Positions 16,836-25,718 are shown, counted from the stretch's first letter. The stretch: DNA of 64,000 nt from Myxococcales bacterium UBA1660 (GCA_002320815.1 DCLA01000030.1:33275-97274), one strand, 5' to 3'. Program-made: numbers and translations. The notes: generated from the sequence alone by a model not told the origin.

Positions 16836-18260
16836 TCAGAGGTAGAGGCGGAAGAGGTTGGCCAGGCTGTTGCGCAGCCTGGGCCAGCCGCCCTGGCTCT
16901 CGCGGACGTAGCGGATGGCGTCGGCCTTGCGCTTGGCCACCAGCTCCTCGAGCGCGCTGGCCAGGGCCTCGTCGTAGACCTCGACGTTCATCTCGAAGTT
17001 CAGCCGCAGGCTGCGCGCGTCCCAGTTGATGCTGCCCACGAAGGACCAGCAGCCATCGATGATGAGCAGCTTCGAGTGGTCGAAGGGCGGCTGGGTGAGC
17101 CAGACGTCCACCTCGTCCAGGTGCGCGTTGTAGAGGAAGTGGTCCATCGCCCAACCGACGATGCGCAGGTTGCTCCGGGACGGCAGCACCAGGTCCACCT
17201 GGATCCCGCGCTTCGCCGCCACCGCCAGCGCCGCCAGGAGCGGATCGTCGGGCAGGAAGTAGGGCGTCACCACGGTGATCCGCTCGCGGGCCGAGGCCAG
17301 CGCGGAGAGCATCGTCCAGCGCCCCTTGTCGAAGTCCTCGTCGGGCCCATCGGCCACGACTCGCGCGATCACGTCGCCCGCGGCCTCGGCGGCGGGAAAG
17401 AACTTCGCCTGCTCGAGGTGCTCGCCGGAGACGAAGCTCCAGTCCTCCGCGAAGACCTGGCCGAGCTGAGCCACCACCGGCCCGGTGAAGCGGAAGTGGG
17501 TGTCGTGGGTGGGGTCCTCGGGCTCGTCCGCGAGCACGTGGTCCGGGCGCACGTTCAGGCCCCCGGTGAACCCGATGGCGCCGTCGACCACCAGGAGCTT
17601 CCGGTGATTGCGCAGGTTCAGGTAGGGCATCTTCCACGGCGGGAACGCCGGGAGGAATCGCTCCGCCTGGACCCCGTGCCGGCGGAGCACCCGGTCGATG
17701 GGCGGGAAGCCGTAGCGGACCCCAGCGGCGTCCACCAGCACCCGCACCTCGACCCCGCGCTTCACCGCCGCGGAGAGCGCGTCGACGAAGGCCTGGCCCG
17801 GCCCGTCGAGCTCGAAGATGTAGGACTGCATGAGGACGGCCTTCTCGGCCCCCTCGATGGCGGCGAGCATGGCGGGGTAGGCCTCGTCGCCGTCGACGAG
17901 CATGATCGCGCCGTTGCCGTCGACCAGCGGCCGCTGGGTCACCGTGCCCACCGCCTGGGCGATGGTGGCGAGCTGGGGGGCCGCCGGGAACCGCGAGGTG
18001 ACGACCTCGGGCGGCACGGCGTCGTGGGTGGCCTCGCGCTTCAGGCGCCGCACCGCGCGGATCGCCCGTCCGCGGCGACGGATCCGGTTGATCCCGAAGA
18101 TCACGTAGAGCGTCGCGCCGACCAGGGGCGCGAGCCACGCGAGACCGATCCACCCGAAGGCGCCCCGGGGCTCGTCCCGGGTCCAGAGGACGTGGGCGGT
18201 GACCGCCATGGCCATGGCCAGGGCGGAGAGTGCGGTGATGGTGGCCCAATCGAGCGCCAT
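16836..18260 (-). CDS. cls: Cardiolipin synthase (phospholipase D type)
   Basis: 474 residues. Two N-terminal membrane helices (about 5-55, including the family PLDc_N segment with VIFGINRIRRRG), then two phospholipase D domains with the catalytic HKD motifs NHRKLLVVDGAIGFTGGLN (about 220) and DHSKLLIIDGCWSFVGSIN (about 395). Joins two phosphatidylglycerol molecules into cardiolipin at the inner membrane. It starts two bases after the L,D-transpeptidase stop and is the last gene of a minus-strand operon that begins at yebC. The paralog (ClsA/ClsB/ClsC) cannot be named with certainty; two membrane helices fit ClsA best. Confidence 0.95.
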   Translation of the reverse strand: MALDWATITALSALAMAMAVTAHVLWTRDEPRGAFGWIGLAWLAPLVGATLYVIFGINRIRRRGRAIRAVRRLKREATHDAVPPEVVTSRFPAAPQLATIAQAVGTVTQRPLVDGNGAIMLVDGDEAYPAMLAAIEGAEKAVLMQSYIFELDGPGQAFVDALSAAVKRGVEVRVLVDAAGVRYGFPPIDRVLRRHGVQAERFLPAFPPWKMPYLNLRNHRKLLVVDGAIGFTGGLNVRPDHVLADEPEDPTHDTHFRFTGPVVAQLGQVFAEDWSFVSGEHLEQAKFFPAAEAAGDVIARVVADGPDEDFDKGRWTMLSALASARERITVVTPYFLPDDPLLAALAVAAKRGIQVDLVLPSRSNLRIVGWAMDHFLYNAHLDEVDVWLTQPPFDHSKLLIIDGCWSFVGSINWDARSLRLNFEMNVEVYDEALASALEELVAKRKADAIRYVRESQGGWPRLRNSLANLFRLYL

Positions 18261-18262
18261 GG

Positions 18263-20032
18263 TCAGTTCGTTGGAACGGACTGACGCGGCGGGCGTTGCA
18301 CGCGACCGACGACTCGGCCGGGCAAGACCTCGAAAGGCACCGGGGGATCGAGGACATAGACGTAGCCCGAGCGCGGCACCTCGAGGGTCAGGGAGGTCTC
18401 GCCGACCCGCACCGTGCGCTCGTAGCGCAGCGCCCGGGCCCCCGCGCGGCGGTGGTTCCGGTGCTTCAGGATGAACGAGAGGAGCGCCACCGCGCGATGG
18501 TTCTGGAGCCGATGGCAGCCGTGCGACGCGCGGCGCCAGACGCTGGTGTAGTCGACGGACCCGTGGGTGCGGATCCCCTCGTCCTCGCCGAGCTGCCCGT
18601 TGGGTAGAAGCGGGCGGTGGATCGCCGAGGCCAGGCCGAAGGCGGACGCGTAGCCCGGGCCCAGGAGGGTCCGCTTCAGCTCGGTGGTGATCTCACCGGT
18701 CTCTTCGACGTGACGCTCGAGGAGCAGGTCGGCGTCCGGCGTGCTGGCCGGCGGGAGCCAGACCGGGGCGGCGTGGATCTGCTGCCAGACCCCGGGACCC
18801 GCCGGGGACTCCTTGTACTTCCACACGTCCCGACCGCGCTCGCGCTCGAGACGCCAGCCGCCGACGGTCGTGGGCCACTTCACCAGCGGCACCCACTCCT
18901 CGCCGAGCAGCGCGAAGAGCGTCAGGGTCGGACGCCGCTCCACGCGGACCGCGCGGGCCTCCTCGGGTGGGTCGTAGTTCTGGTCGCCCCGGTCGATCTC
19001 CACCCGGAGCTCCAGGACCCCGACCTCGTGCGGCGCGGGCGTCGGCGCCTGGACCGCGACCCGGTGGGGCGCGAGGTCGTCGAGCGGGAGGCTCTCCAGC
19101 CACGCCAGGGTCGACTCCGGGGTCTGCAGCCCGAACGCGCGCACCAGGCCCTCGCGGATCGGTCCCAGCCGGTCCGGCGCGGCGGTGCCGTCGGCCAGGA
19201 TCCCCCAGTCGAGGCGGGCGCGCTCGGTGAGCGCCCGGAGCACGTCGCGGCGGGCCAGCTCGCTCGGCGAGAGCCGCAGCGCCGCCAGGGTCTCGCCGCT
19301 CATGCGGCCCCGCGCGTAGATCCGGTGCCGCCGCTCGAAGCTCGCCAGCGCGGCCCGGGTGCGGGGATCGAAGTCGTGGCCCTCGATGCGCCCGCGGATG
19401 ATGCCCTCGCAGGCGAGACGCTCGCGGACCGCGGCCAACCCTTGGCGCCAGACCGTCAGCGGGAGCGCGCGACCGAGCCAGGCGCGCTCGTAGGGGGTCA
19501 GGTGGACCTGCCGCAGGTCGGCGACCCCGAAGGCGTCTTCGCGAACCAGGAGCTGCTGCACGAACTGCTCCGCCCGGGGCACGGCGGCGCCCTCCCAGGC
19601 CGAGACGTCGTCTTCGTCCACGTCGCTGCCGCCGAAGGCGGCGATGGCCTCCAGGTCCGCCCGGCAGGGCTGACCGAGCCGGTCCCGGAGCCGGTCCCGG
19701 AGCACACCGAGGGTGGGCGGGATGCCGTAGCTCTCCAGATAGCGGTCGAGGCGCGCCCGGCGGGCGAGGTCCTCGTCCTCGACGTCGTCGAAGCGCCCCT
19801 GGGCCAGCGCGACGAAGGTGGGAACGAACGATTCGTGGGGCGCGAAGATGGGCGGGACCCACCCCTCGCCCAGATCGAGAACGGCGAGGTCGTTCTCGGG
19901 GACCTGGTCGATGTCCAGGGCCGAGACCGCCTCGCCGTCTCTCCAAACGGTGACCTCATCCGCACGCGCCGGCGTCGCGACCAGGAGGACGAGCCCCAGG
20001 GTCGGAGCCAATGCGCGCGAGAAAGAGATCAC
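18263..20032 (-). CDS. L,D-transpeptidase (YkuD) with peptidoglycan-binding domain
   Basis: 589 residues from GTG 20032, giving a signal peptide (SRALAPTLGLVLLVATPARA). N-terminal 200 residues are unrecognised; a PG_binding_1-like helix bundle lies at about 215-255 (FDPRTRAALASFERRH, MSGETLAALRLS); the YkuD catalytic domain at about 365-540 has His490 in THGSVDYTS and nucleophile Cys506 in SHGCHRL. Such enzymes form 3-3 cross-links or attach proteins to peptidoglycan in the periplasm. The domain order resembles the large LdtD (YcbB) type. It follows a MurE-like ligase and a small lipoprotein and precedes cardiolipin synthase. Confidence 0.9.
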   Translation of the reverse strand: MISFSRALAPTLGLVLLVATPARADEVTVWRDGEAVSALDIDQVPENDLAVLDLGEGWVPPIFAPHESFVPTFVALAQGRFDDVEDEDLARRARLDRYLESYGIPPTLGVLRDRLRDRLGQPCRADLEAIAAFGGSDVDEDDVSAWEGAAVPRAEQFVQQLLVREDAFGVADLRQVHLTPYERAWLGRALPLTVWRQGLAAVRERLACEGIIRGRIEGHDFDPRTRAALASFERRHRIYARGRMSGETLAALRLSPSELARRDVLRALTERARLDWGILADGTAAPDRLGPIREGLVRAFGLQTPESTLAWLESLPLDDLAPHRVAVQAPTPAPHEVGVLELRVEIDRGDQNYDPPEEARAVRVERRPTLTLFALLGEEWVPLVKWPTTVGGWRLERERGRDVWKYKESPAGPGVWQQIHAAPVWLPPASTPDADLLLERHVEETGEITTELKRTLLGPGYASAFGLASAIHRPLLPNGQLGEDEGIRTHGSVDYTSVWRRASHGCHRLQNHRAVALLSFILKHRNHRRAGARALRYERTVRVGETSLTLEVPRSGYVYVLDPPVPFEVLPGRVVGRVQRPPRQSVPTN

Positions 20033-20039
20033 GGCCGGC

Positions 20040-20279
20040 TCACTCGGGGAGCGGGCCCTCCTCGACGCCGTCGTCCATGCCGTCGTCCATGGTGTCGTCC
20101 ATGCCGTCATCCATGGTGGTGTCGTCGACCATGGTGTCGTCCGTGGTGGTGTCCATCATCGGGTCTTCGTCACCCTCGGTGGTCTCGACCTCGGCCTCTT
20201 CCACCTCGGCGTCGCCGCCGCAGGCGCCCAGGCTGAGAGCGAACATGGCGGCGAGAAAACGGTCCTTGCGAAGCATCAT
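20040..20279 (-). CDS. Small Asp/Met/Thr repeat lipoprotein
   Basis: 79 residues. ATG 20279 has GGGAG about ten bases upstream. Lipobox ALSLGAC at about residue 20, then a mature part that is nearly all Asp, Glu, Thr and Met, built from short repeats (TTDDTMVDDTTM, DDGMDD repeated). The DNA under these repeats is itself a minisatellite-like run (about 20060-20150) and could change length by slippage. Very acidic, with no predicted fold; it could bind cations or serve as a spacer at the envelope. Lies seven bases before the L,D-transpeptidase gene. No known family recognised. Confidence 0.75.
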   Translation of the reverse strand: MMLRKDRFLAAMFALSLGACGGDAEVEEAEVETTEGDEDPMMDTTTDDTMVDDTTMDDGMDDTMDDGMDDGVEEGPLPE

Positions 20280-20310
20280 TTCGAATATCTCCCTTTCGTG
20301 TGAGCCAGGC

Positions 20311-21468
20311 TCACGACACCCGTCGCGCATGGGCGCGGCGGGCTACTGCTCGGTCATCGAAGGGGCGCGCTGACGCTCCCTCGATCTGGTGGGTCTCGTG
20401 ACCCTTTCCGGCGACGAGTACCACGTCTGACGGCCTCGCGCCGCCGATCGTTGCGGCGATGGCCTCGTCCCGATCGGGGGTCTCCGTCCAGGTCGGCCCA
20501 TCGACCCGGCCGGCGCGCACATCGGCGGCGATGGCCGCGGGATCCTCTTTGCGGGGGTTGTCGGTGGTCAGGACGACATGATCGGCACCTTCGCAGCACA
20601 CACGTGCCATTTCGGGCCGCTTTCCGCGATCTCGGTCTCCGCCGCAGCCGAAGACGACCCAGACCGAGCCCTCGCCCGCCAAGGCCCGCGCGGTCCTCAG
20701 GGACACGCGCAGCGCGTCGGGCGTATGGGCGAAATCCACCGCCACGATGGGGTCCTGGCCCACGATCTCGAAGCGACCGGGCACCCCCTCGAACGCCGCG
20801 AGCCCCGCGAGGATCGCCTCGGCGCCGAACCCGGCCGCCCGAGCCAACGCCGCCGCAGCGAGCGCGTCTTCGGCGAAGGCCGCGCCGTGCATGCGGAGCA
20901 GCACGGTGCCCGTGAGCCATCCCTCGAGGCGGATCCGGGTCCCGGTCGCGTCGACCTCTTCCACCGTTCCCCGGAGCTCCGCCTCTTCGTCACCGAGCGT
21001 GAAGCGGACGGGCCGCACGCCTTCCGGCAGGACATTGGCCAGGAGCTCGGTCGCTTCACTGGCCGCCGGGAGCACCGCCGTCGCCCCGGGCTTCAGCGCG
21101 AGGAAGAGCTGGGCCTTGGCGGCGAGGTAGGCCTCGAGGCTGCCGTGGCGATCCAGGTGATCCCGCGAGAAGCTGGTCAGCGCGGCGTGGTCGGGCGGCC
21201 ACCGACGGGCGAAGCCGCCGGCGAGCGAACGGGAGGTGACCTCCAGACAGAGGAGGTCGGCGCCGTCGTCCGCCGCGCCGTCCACGAAGGCCCGGAAGGC
21301 CTCCATCGTCGGCGCGATCTCGCCGCGCTCCTCGTCGCCCACGCGGACGCCCACGGTGGTCACCACCGCCGGCACCCGGCCCGCCGACCGCGCGATGGCG
21401 CCGAGCATCCGGGTGGTGGTGGTCTTGCCGTTGGTCCCGGTGACCGCGAGCGTGGGCAGCCGGCTCAT
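20311..21468 (-). CDS. MurE-like Mur ligase lacking the N-terminal UDP-binding domain
   Basis: 385 residues against about 490 for MurE. The protein starts directly at the ATPase domain: P-loop VTGTNGKTTTT at 8-18, LEVTSRSLAGG, SRDHLDRHGSLEAYLAAKAQ, then VDFAHTPDAL, FGCGGDRDRGKRPEMA, and the MurE diagnostic DNPRKEDP and VLVAGKGHETHQ. So domains 2 and 3 are complete while domain 1, which holds the UDP part of the substrate in MurE, is absent. DNPR is the meso-diaminopimelate recognition motif. The start overlaps the ruvC stop (ATGA). It probably adds an amino acid to something other than full UDP-MurNAc-dipeptide, or uses another subunit for binding; the regular murE would be elsewhere. The reading frame is intact, so this is not a pseudogene. 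Confidence 0.85.
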   Translation of the reverse strand: MSRLPTLAVTGTNGKTTTTRMLGAIARSAGRVPAVVTTVGVRVGDEERGEIAPTMEAFRAFVDGAADDGADLLCLEVTSRSLAGGFARRWPPDHAALTSFSRDHLDRHGSLEAYLAAKAQLFLALKPGATAVLPAASEATELLANVLPEGVRPVRFTLGDEEAELRGTVEEVDATGTRIRLEGWLTGTVLLRMHGAAFAEDALAAAALARAAGFGAEAILAGLAAFEGVPGRFEIVGQDPIVAVDFAHTPDALRVSLRTARALAGEGSVWVVFGCGGDRDRGKRPEMARVCCEGADHVVLTTDNPRKEDPAAIAADVRAGRVDGPTWTETPDRDEAIAATIGGARPSDVVLVAGKGHETHQIEGASARPFDDRAVARRAHARRVS

Positions 21469-22046
21469 CCGGCCTTGCCGCCGCCGGCCTTCGCCGCCGC
21501 CGCCGCCGCCGCCTTCGCCGCCGCGGCTCGGGCGGCGATCCCGCGCGGCGCCCCCTTCTTCGCGCGCACCCCGGACTGAGGCGCGGCCACGCCCTGACAG
21601 TGGGTGATCGCGATGGCCAGGGCGTCGGTGGCGTCGAGGCCCGGGAGCTCGTCGAGACCCAGGATCACCGCGACCATCCGGGCGACCTGCACCTTGTCGG
21701 CGCCGCCGCGACCGGCGACGGTGCGCTTCACCAGGGCCGGCGGATACTCGTGCACCGCGAGCTCGGCTCCCGCGGCCGCCAACATCGCGGCGCCGCGCGC
21801 GTGGCCCAGCTTCATCGCCGCGTTGGCGTGCTTGGCCATGAAGATGTCCTCGAGCGCGAACTGGTCCGGCGACCACTCGCCGATGACGGTCACCAGCGAG
21901 TCGTGGATGATCTTGAGCCGCGCCGGCAAGGGCCGCTTGCCGGTGCGGATCACCCCGCTCGCCAAGGGAACGATGCGCCGACGGCGCCGTTCCACGACGC
22001 CCCAGCCGGTCCGCTGGGTGCCGGGGTCGACGCCGAGGACGCGCAC
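21465..22046 (-). CDS. ruvC: Holliday junction resolvase RuvC with Ala/Lys tail
   Basis: 193 residues. Catalytic acids of the RNase H-like fold are present: Asp7 in VLGVDPGTQRTGWGV, Glu in FALEDIFMAKHANAAMKLG, and DATDALAIAITH near residue 140. Nicks symmetrical strands of a junction held by RuvAB. The last 35 residues are a low-complexity Ala/Lys/Gly tail resembling histone H1-like tails, not part of the normal 160-175 residue enzyme. Three bases after yebC; overlaps the MurE-like gene. The yebC-ruvC pairing is common, but ruvAB are in a separate operon here. Confidence 0.96.
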   Translation of the reverse strand: MRVLGVDPGTQRTGWGVVERRRRRIVPLASGVIRTGKRPLPARLKIIHDSLVTVIGEWSPDQFALEDIFMAKHANAAMKLGHARGAAMLAAAGAELAVHEYPPALVKRTVAGRGGADKVQVARMVAVILGLDELPGLDATDALAIAITHCQGVAAPQSGVRAKKGAPRGIAARAAAAKAAAAAAAKAGGGKAG

Positions 22047-22049
22047 CGC

Positions 22050-22805
22050 TCAGTCCTCGCTCTCGAGCTCGGCCAGGGCGGCCTCGCTCAGCTCGAAGTC
22101 GGCGAAGACGGTCTGGATGTCGTCGTGCTCTTCGAGGGCCTCGAAGAGGTTCACCAGCTTCCGCGCGTCGTCGCCCTCCACCTCTTTCGGGGTGTTGGGG
22201 ATGTACTCGAGGCGCGCCTCGGTGACCTTCAGGCCGTCGCCCTCGAGGGCCGTGGACACCGCGTCGAGGTCCTCGCGGGCGGTGGTCACCACCCACTCCT
22301 CCTCTTCGCCCCGCAGGTCCTCGGCGCCCGCACCGGCGGCCTTCTCGAAGAGCTCGAGCTCCTCGCCGGCTTCGAGGGGGAGCTTGATGATCCCCTTCTG
22401 CTCGAAGGCCCATGCGGCGGATCCGGTGGCGCCGAGCTGGCCGGAGCCCTTCTCGAAGAGCTTGCGCACCTCGGCCGCGGTCCGGTTCCGGTTGTCGGTC
22501 ATGACCTCCATGATGAAGAGGGTGCCGCCGGGTCCGACGCCTTCGTAGATCAGGTCCTCGTAGTGGACCCCCTCCAGCTCACCGGTGCCCTTCTTGATGG
22601 CGCGGGTCTGGGTGTCGTTGGGCATGTTGGCCGCGCGCGCCGCGTCGAGGGCGCGCCGGAGCCGCGGGTTCCCATCCGGATCGCCACCGCCCAGCCGAGC
22701 CGCGATGGTGATCTCCTTGATGACCTTGGTGAAGATGCGCCCACGCTTCTTGTCCTGGGCGCCCTTGCGATGCTTGATCGTCGACCATTTGTTGTGGCCG
22801 CTCAT
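22050..22805 (-). CDS. yebC: YebC/PmpR family protein
   Basis: 251 residues, standard length. Starts MSGHNKWSTIKHRKGAQDKKR, with RAANMPNDTQTRAIKKGTGE and YEGVGPGGTLFIMEVMTDNRNRTA, the conserved blocks of this family. Members have been described as DNA-binding regulators and, more recently, as ribosome-associated factors easing translation of hard stretches such as polyproline. First gene of the minus-strand yebC-ruvC-mur-ldt-cls operon. The 129 bases to the divergent gene at 22935 carry the promoter; no clear box is read. Confidence 0.96.
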   Translation of the reverse strand: MSGHNKWSTIKHRKGAQDKKRGRIFTKVIKEITIAARLGGGDPDGNPRLRRALDAARAANMPNDTQTRAIKKGTGELEGVHYEDLIYEGVGPGGTLFIMEVMTDNRNRTAAEVRKLFEKGSGQLGATGSAAWAFEQKGIIKLPLEAGEELELFEKAAGAGAEDLRGEEEEWVVTTAREDLDAVSTALEGDGLKVTEARLEYIPNTPKEVEGDDARKLVNLFEALEEHDDIQTVFADFELSEAALAELESED

Positions 22806-22934
22806 GGCGTCGTGCCTTTCTCCATCCCGGGCCTCGTCTCCTGTCGAGGCCGGGTGAAAACCTATTCAGGTCCCTAGCACCGGGTCAAGGAAAGGCGAGC
22901 CGCACGGAGGCGGCAGCGCTCGCCGGATGGGGCT

Positions 22935-24920
22935 ATGGTGACGGAACCCGTGGGCCAGCTCCAAGACGTCCGGCTGAAGAACAAACGCGGCGCGTGGGCC
23001 GCCTTCGCCCTCCTGGTCCTGGGCGGTATCGGCGCCGGCACCTGGTCCCTGACCCGGATGCCCCCCGCGCCCAACGGGGTGCTGGTGCACGTGGAGGGGT
23101 GCAGCGACGAGTGCCGCGAGGCCCTCCAGGAGCTGACCGCGCGACTCCTGGGCGAGCACGGCTTCGAGGCCATCCCCGACGTGGAGCGCCGCTTCCCCAC
23201 CGACCTGGCCGAGGTCCTGGCCACCGCGCGGAAAGAGGGCGCCGCGCATGCACTCTTCTTGCAGCTCGAGTCCTCCGCCGAGCGCGAAGGGGCCGGCGAT
23301 CCCGACCACGTCCTCGCGCTGGTCGAGGTCATCCTGGACGTGGCCACCGCCGAAGGGGACACCGAGCGGGTCTCGCGCCAGGTCTCGGTCGAGGGCGAGG
23401 ACCTGGCCCACGCCATGAAGCTCGCCGGGGACGAGGTCCTCGAGGGATCCGTCGACGCCCTGGCGGCGTTCCTGGTGGAGAGCGAGACCGTCGAGCGCTT
23501 CCTCGCCAGCGACCCCGTCCCCCGCGAGGTCGAGGTGCGCGAGCGGCTCGAGCGGGTCCGCGGGGGCGTCGACGCCCTGCGGGCCTCGCAGCGAGACTTC
23601 GCCGACAAGTGCGCGGCGGCCCGCACCCGGACCGAGGCCAGCGACGGGCTCGAGCTCGAGTGTTCCCTGCGCACCGGCGGGGAGCTGCCCCTCTGCCCCA
23701 ACGAGACCCTGGTGGACATGGTCGACACCGGCGTGGTGGTCCACGCCGGTACGCGCCTCCCGCGCTTCCGACTCGGTCGCCGGGCCGGGGTCGAGGTGGG
23801 CCCGGAGACCTTCGACCGGCTCCTCCACTGGGACCCGGACGCGCGGGCCTACTACATGGCCCATGCCCCCCGGATGCGGCCCAACGCGGCCGCCCTCGGC
23901 GCCCACGGCTCGGTGCACGTGGAGCTGGTCCACGAGCCCTCCGGTGGCGAGACCGGGTCCGCCCTGGTCCTGGCCGACGGCGCGCCCGGCCGCGGGCCCC
24001 GGGTGATCCTCCGCGAACCGGCGCCGGTGCGCATCGGCCTGCCGCGCCTCGCTCCGAACGGCGCCAGCCTGGTCTTCACCCGCCAGGCCCACGAGAGCGC
24101 GGCGCCCGAGCTGATGTGGATGCCCACCACCGTCGGCGCGAGCCCGCGCGAGGTGACGCCCTTCGGCGTCTTCGGGCGCTTCGTCGATCGCCCGGACGCG
24201 GCTCCGCTGCTGGTGGTCACGGTGCCCGGGGTCGAGGGCGCCACCGAAGCGCCCGAGAGCGACACCCCGCCGAGCGAAGAGGAGCAGCTCTTCGACGACC
24301 TGCTCTCGCTGGACGCCGAGGAGCGCGCCAACCTGGACCTTCCCCGCCTGGCGCACCTGGCGGTCCTGGAGGTCGGCGCCGCCGAGCCCACCCTGGTCCA
24401 GCGGATCGGCGGCACCGACGAGCCGGTCTTCGGCCTCCTCGGCGCCACCGCGGACGCCTTGGTGGTCGCCAGCGCCAATCGCGAGGACGGCTGTACGTTC
24501 GGCGTGATCCCTTGGGCCACCTGGGAGCCGACCTGGATCCCGGTGGGGCCCTGCGTCAGCTCCGGCTCGGTGGCACCGGGTCCGCGCGGCGACGCGGTCT
24601 ACGGGACCATGCGCATCGCCGACGCCGGCGACGAATCCCCGGGCGACGCCGAGGTCGTGCGGGTCGATCTGAGCGACGGACGGATCACCCAGCTCACCCA
24701 CGACGGCGTGGAGGACACGGCAGTCCTCGCGCGGGCCCAGGAGGACGGTCGAGTGCGGCTCGCGGTCCAACGGCGGCCGCGGCCGGACTACGCGCGCTTC
24801 GCCCCCCAGCTCGTGTGCGACGCCTGGGCGCCGACGGAGCCAGGGGAACCCTTCACTCCACGTCCACCACCCGCCACTCCCCCGCCTCCCGGACCAGACG
24901 GATCACCCGACCCCCCGTGA
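22935..24920 (+). CDS. Membrane-anchored protein with TolB/WD40-like propeller region, unknown function
   Basis: 661 residues. A single membrane helix at about 22-42 (AAFALLVLGGIGAGTWSL) leaves the rest outside the inner membrane. Residues about 50-200 form an alpha/beta domain with Cys pair GCSDEC; residues about 290-640 have repeated strand units (VRIGLPRLAPNGASLVFTRQ, LMWMPTTVGASPREVTPFG, VSSGSVAPGPRGDAVYGTM, VVRVDLSDGRITQLTHDG), the last being a typical TolB-like propeller blade. C-terminus is a Pro-rich tail. Its 3' end overlaps the convergent lipoprotein gene by 68 bases. No enzyme motif found. I cannot name a function. Confidence 0.75.
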   Translation: MVTEPVGQLQDVRLKNKRGAWAAFALLVLGGIGAGTWSLTRMPPAPNGVLVHVEGCSDECREALQELTARLLGEHGFEAIPDVERRFPTDLAEVLATARKEGAAHALFLQLESSAEREGAGDPDHVLALVEVILDVATAEGDTERVSRQVSVEGEDLAHAMKLAGDEVLEGSVDALAAFLVESETVERFLASDPVPREVEVRERLERVRGGVDALRASQRDFADKCAAARTRTEASDGLELECSLRTGGELPLCPNETLVDMVDTGVVVHAGTRLPRFRLGRRAGVEVGPETFDRLLHWDPDARAYYMAHAPRMRPNAAALGAHGSVHVELVHEPSGGETGSALVLADGAPGRGPRVILREPAPVRIGLPRLAPNGASLVFTRQAHESAAPELMWMPTTVGASPREVTPFGVFGRFVDRPDAAPLLVVTVPGVEGATEAPESDTPPSEEEQLFDDLLSLDAEERANLDLPRLAHLAVLEVGAAEPTLVQRIGGTDEPVFGLLGATADALVVASANREDGCTFGVIPWATWEPTWIPVGPCVSSGSVAPGPRGDAVYGTMRIADAGDESPGDAEVVRVDLSDGRITQLTHDGVEDTAVLARAQEDGRVRLAVQRRPRPDYARFAPQLVCDAWAPTEPGEPFTPRPPPATPPPPGPDGSPDPP

Positions 24921-25476
24921 GGCGGACCCGGGCCTCGTTGCCCTGGATCTCCACCTCGAGGTCGAGGGAGTCGGCGGTCTCCTCCAGGAAGCGGCGGCGC
25001 TCGTCCTCGAGGGCGGCACGGGCTTCCCGGCCGAGGACCCGGTCGAGGCCCCGGAGGCTTCGGCGGCGCACGGCGTGGCGGAGGGCCAGGACCGCGTCCA
25101 ACGGAGTCTGCAGCGCGGGGGCGTCCAGGACCCCGCCGAGCAGCGCCCAGCGACCGTGCTCGAGGGTCAGGATGGCCTTCTCGCCATCGCGCAGCGGGAC
25201 CTCCGCTCGGCTGACGACCTCGTCGGCCTTCACCCGATCCTCGACCTCCTGGGCGCGCTCGGCGAGCTCGTCGCGGTTCGACTCGAGGGTGGCGGCGAAC
25301 TCCTCGAAGGGCACCGCCTCCTGGGTCGCGGGGTCCAAGAGGGCGTAGAGGCGGCGCGCGTCTCCGGCCCGGAGGGCCTCCGTATAGGCTTCGAGGGTCG
25401 CCTCGGGCCCGGCCACCGGTGCGGGGGCACCAGCACAGCCGACGAGGAGCGCGATCATGGCGCCGTGGGTGCGCAC
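24853..25476 (-). CDS. Small lipoprotein, DUF4878/NTF2-like helix-sheet type (tentative)
   Basis: 207 residues from GTG 25476, chosen because GAGAGG lies just before it; signal peptide then lipobox ALLVGC. The region EATLEAYTEALRAGDARRLYALLDPATQE is the classic opening of lumazine-binding/NTF2-like envelope proteins (a helix then 'D...LL.P'), and the end VRLTGGRVIRLVREAGEWRVVDVE closes with the expected beta strands. Between them is a second helical repeat (LDAVLALRHAVRRRSLRGLDRVL), so two such units may be in tandem. Function unknown. The 242-base gap to the next, divergent gene holds no other recognisable element. Confidence 0.75.
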   Translation of the reverse strand: MRTHGAMIALLVGCAGAPAPVAGPEATLEAYTEALRAGDARRLYALLDPATQEAVPFEEFAATLESNRDELAERAQEVEDRVKADEVVSRAEVPLRDGEKAILTLEHGRWALLGGVLDAPALQTPLDAVLALRHAVRRRSLRGLDRVLGREARAALEDERRRFLEETADSLDLEVEIQGNEARVRLTGGRVIRLVREAGEWRVVDVE

Positions 25477-25718
25477 GGCCTCTCTATACACCGCGGAGCG
25501 CGCGACGTCGCTCGTGAACTCGGGTTCACGCGCCGTGAAAAGGCGGCGCGTCGTGACGCACTCCCGCGAGCCCGGTCTTCGGTCGAGCCCGGCGACCTCG
25601 CGGACTTTTCCAGGGGATCACGGATGATTTCGACGAGAAGTGGCCCGCGACGGAGCTGGCACGGATCATGGATGTAATCCCCGTCGAGCGTCCACGTCGG
25701 ACCCGCGAGACCACCACC

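Noticed and set aside
20060..20150. CRISPR-like short repeats
   Set aside because: The units are 12-15 bases without unique spacers and code for a lipoprotein repeat.
22866..24770. 634-codon minus-strand open frame
   Set aside because: Shadow of the propeller-like gene at 22935, which has a membrane helix and sensible strand pattern.
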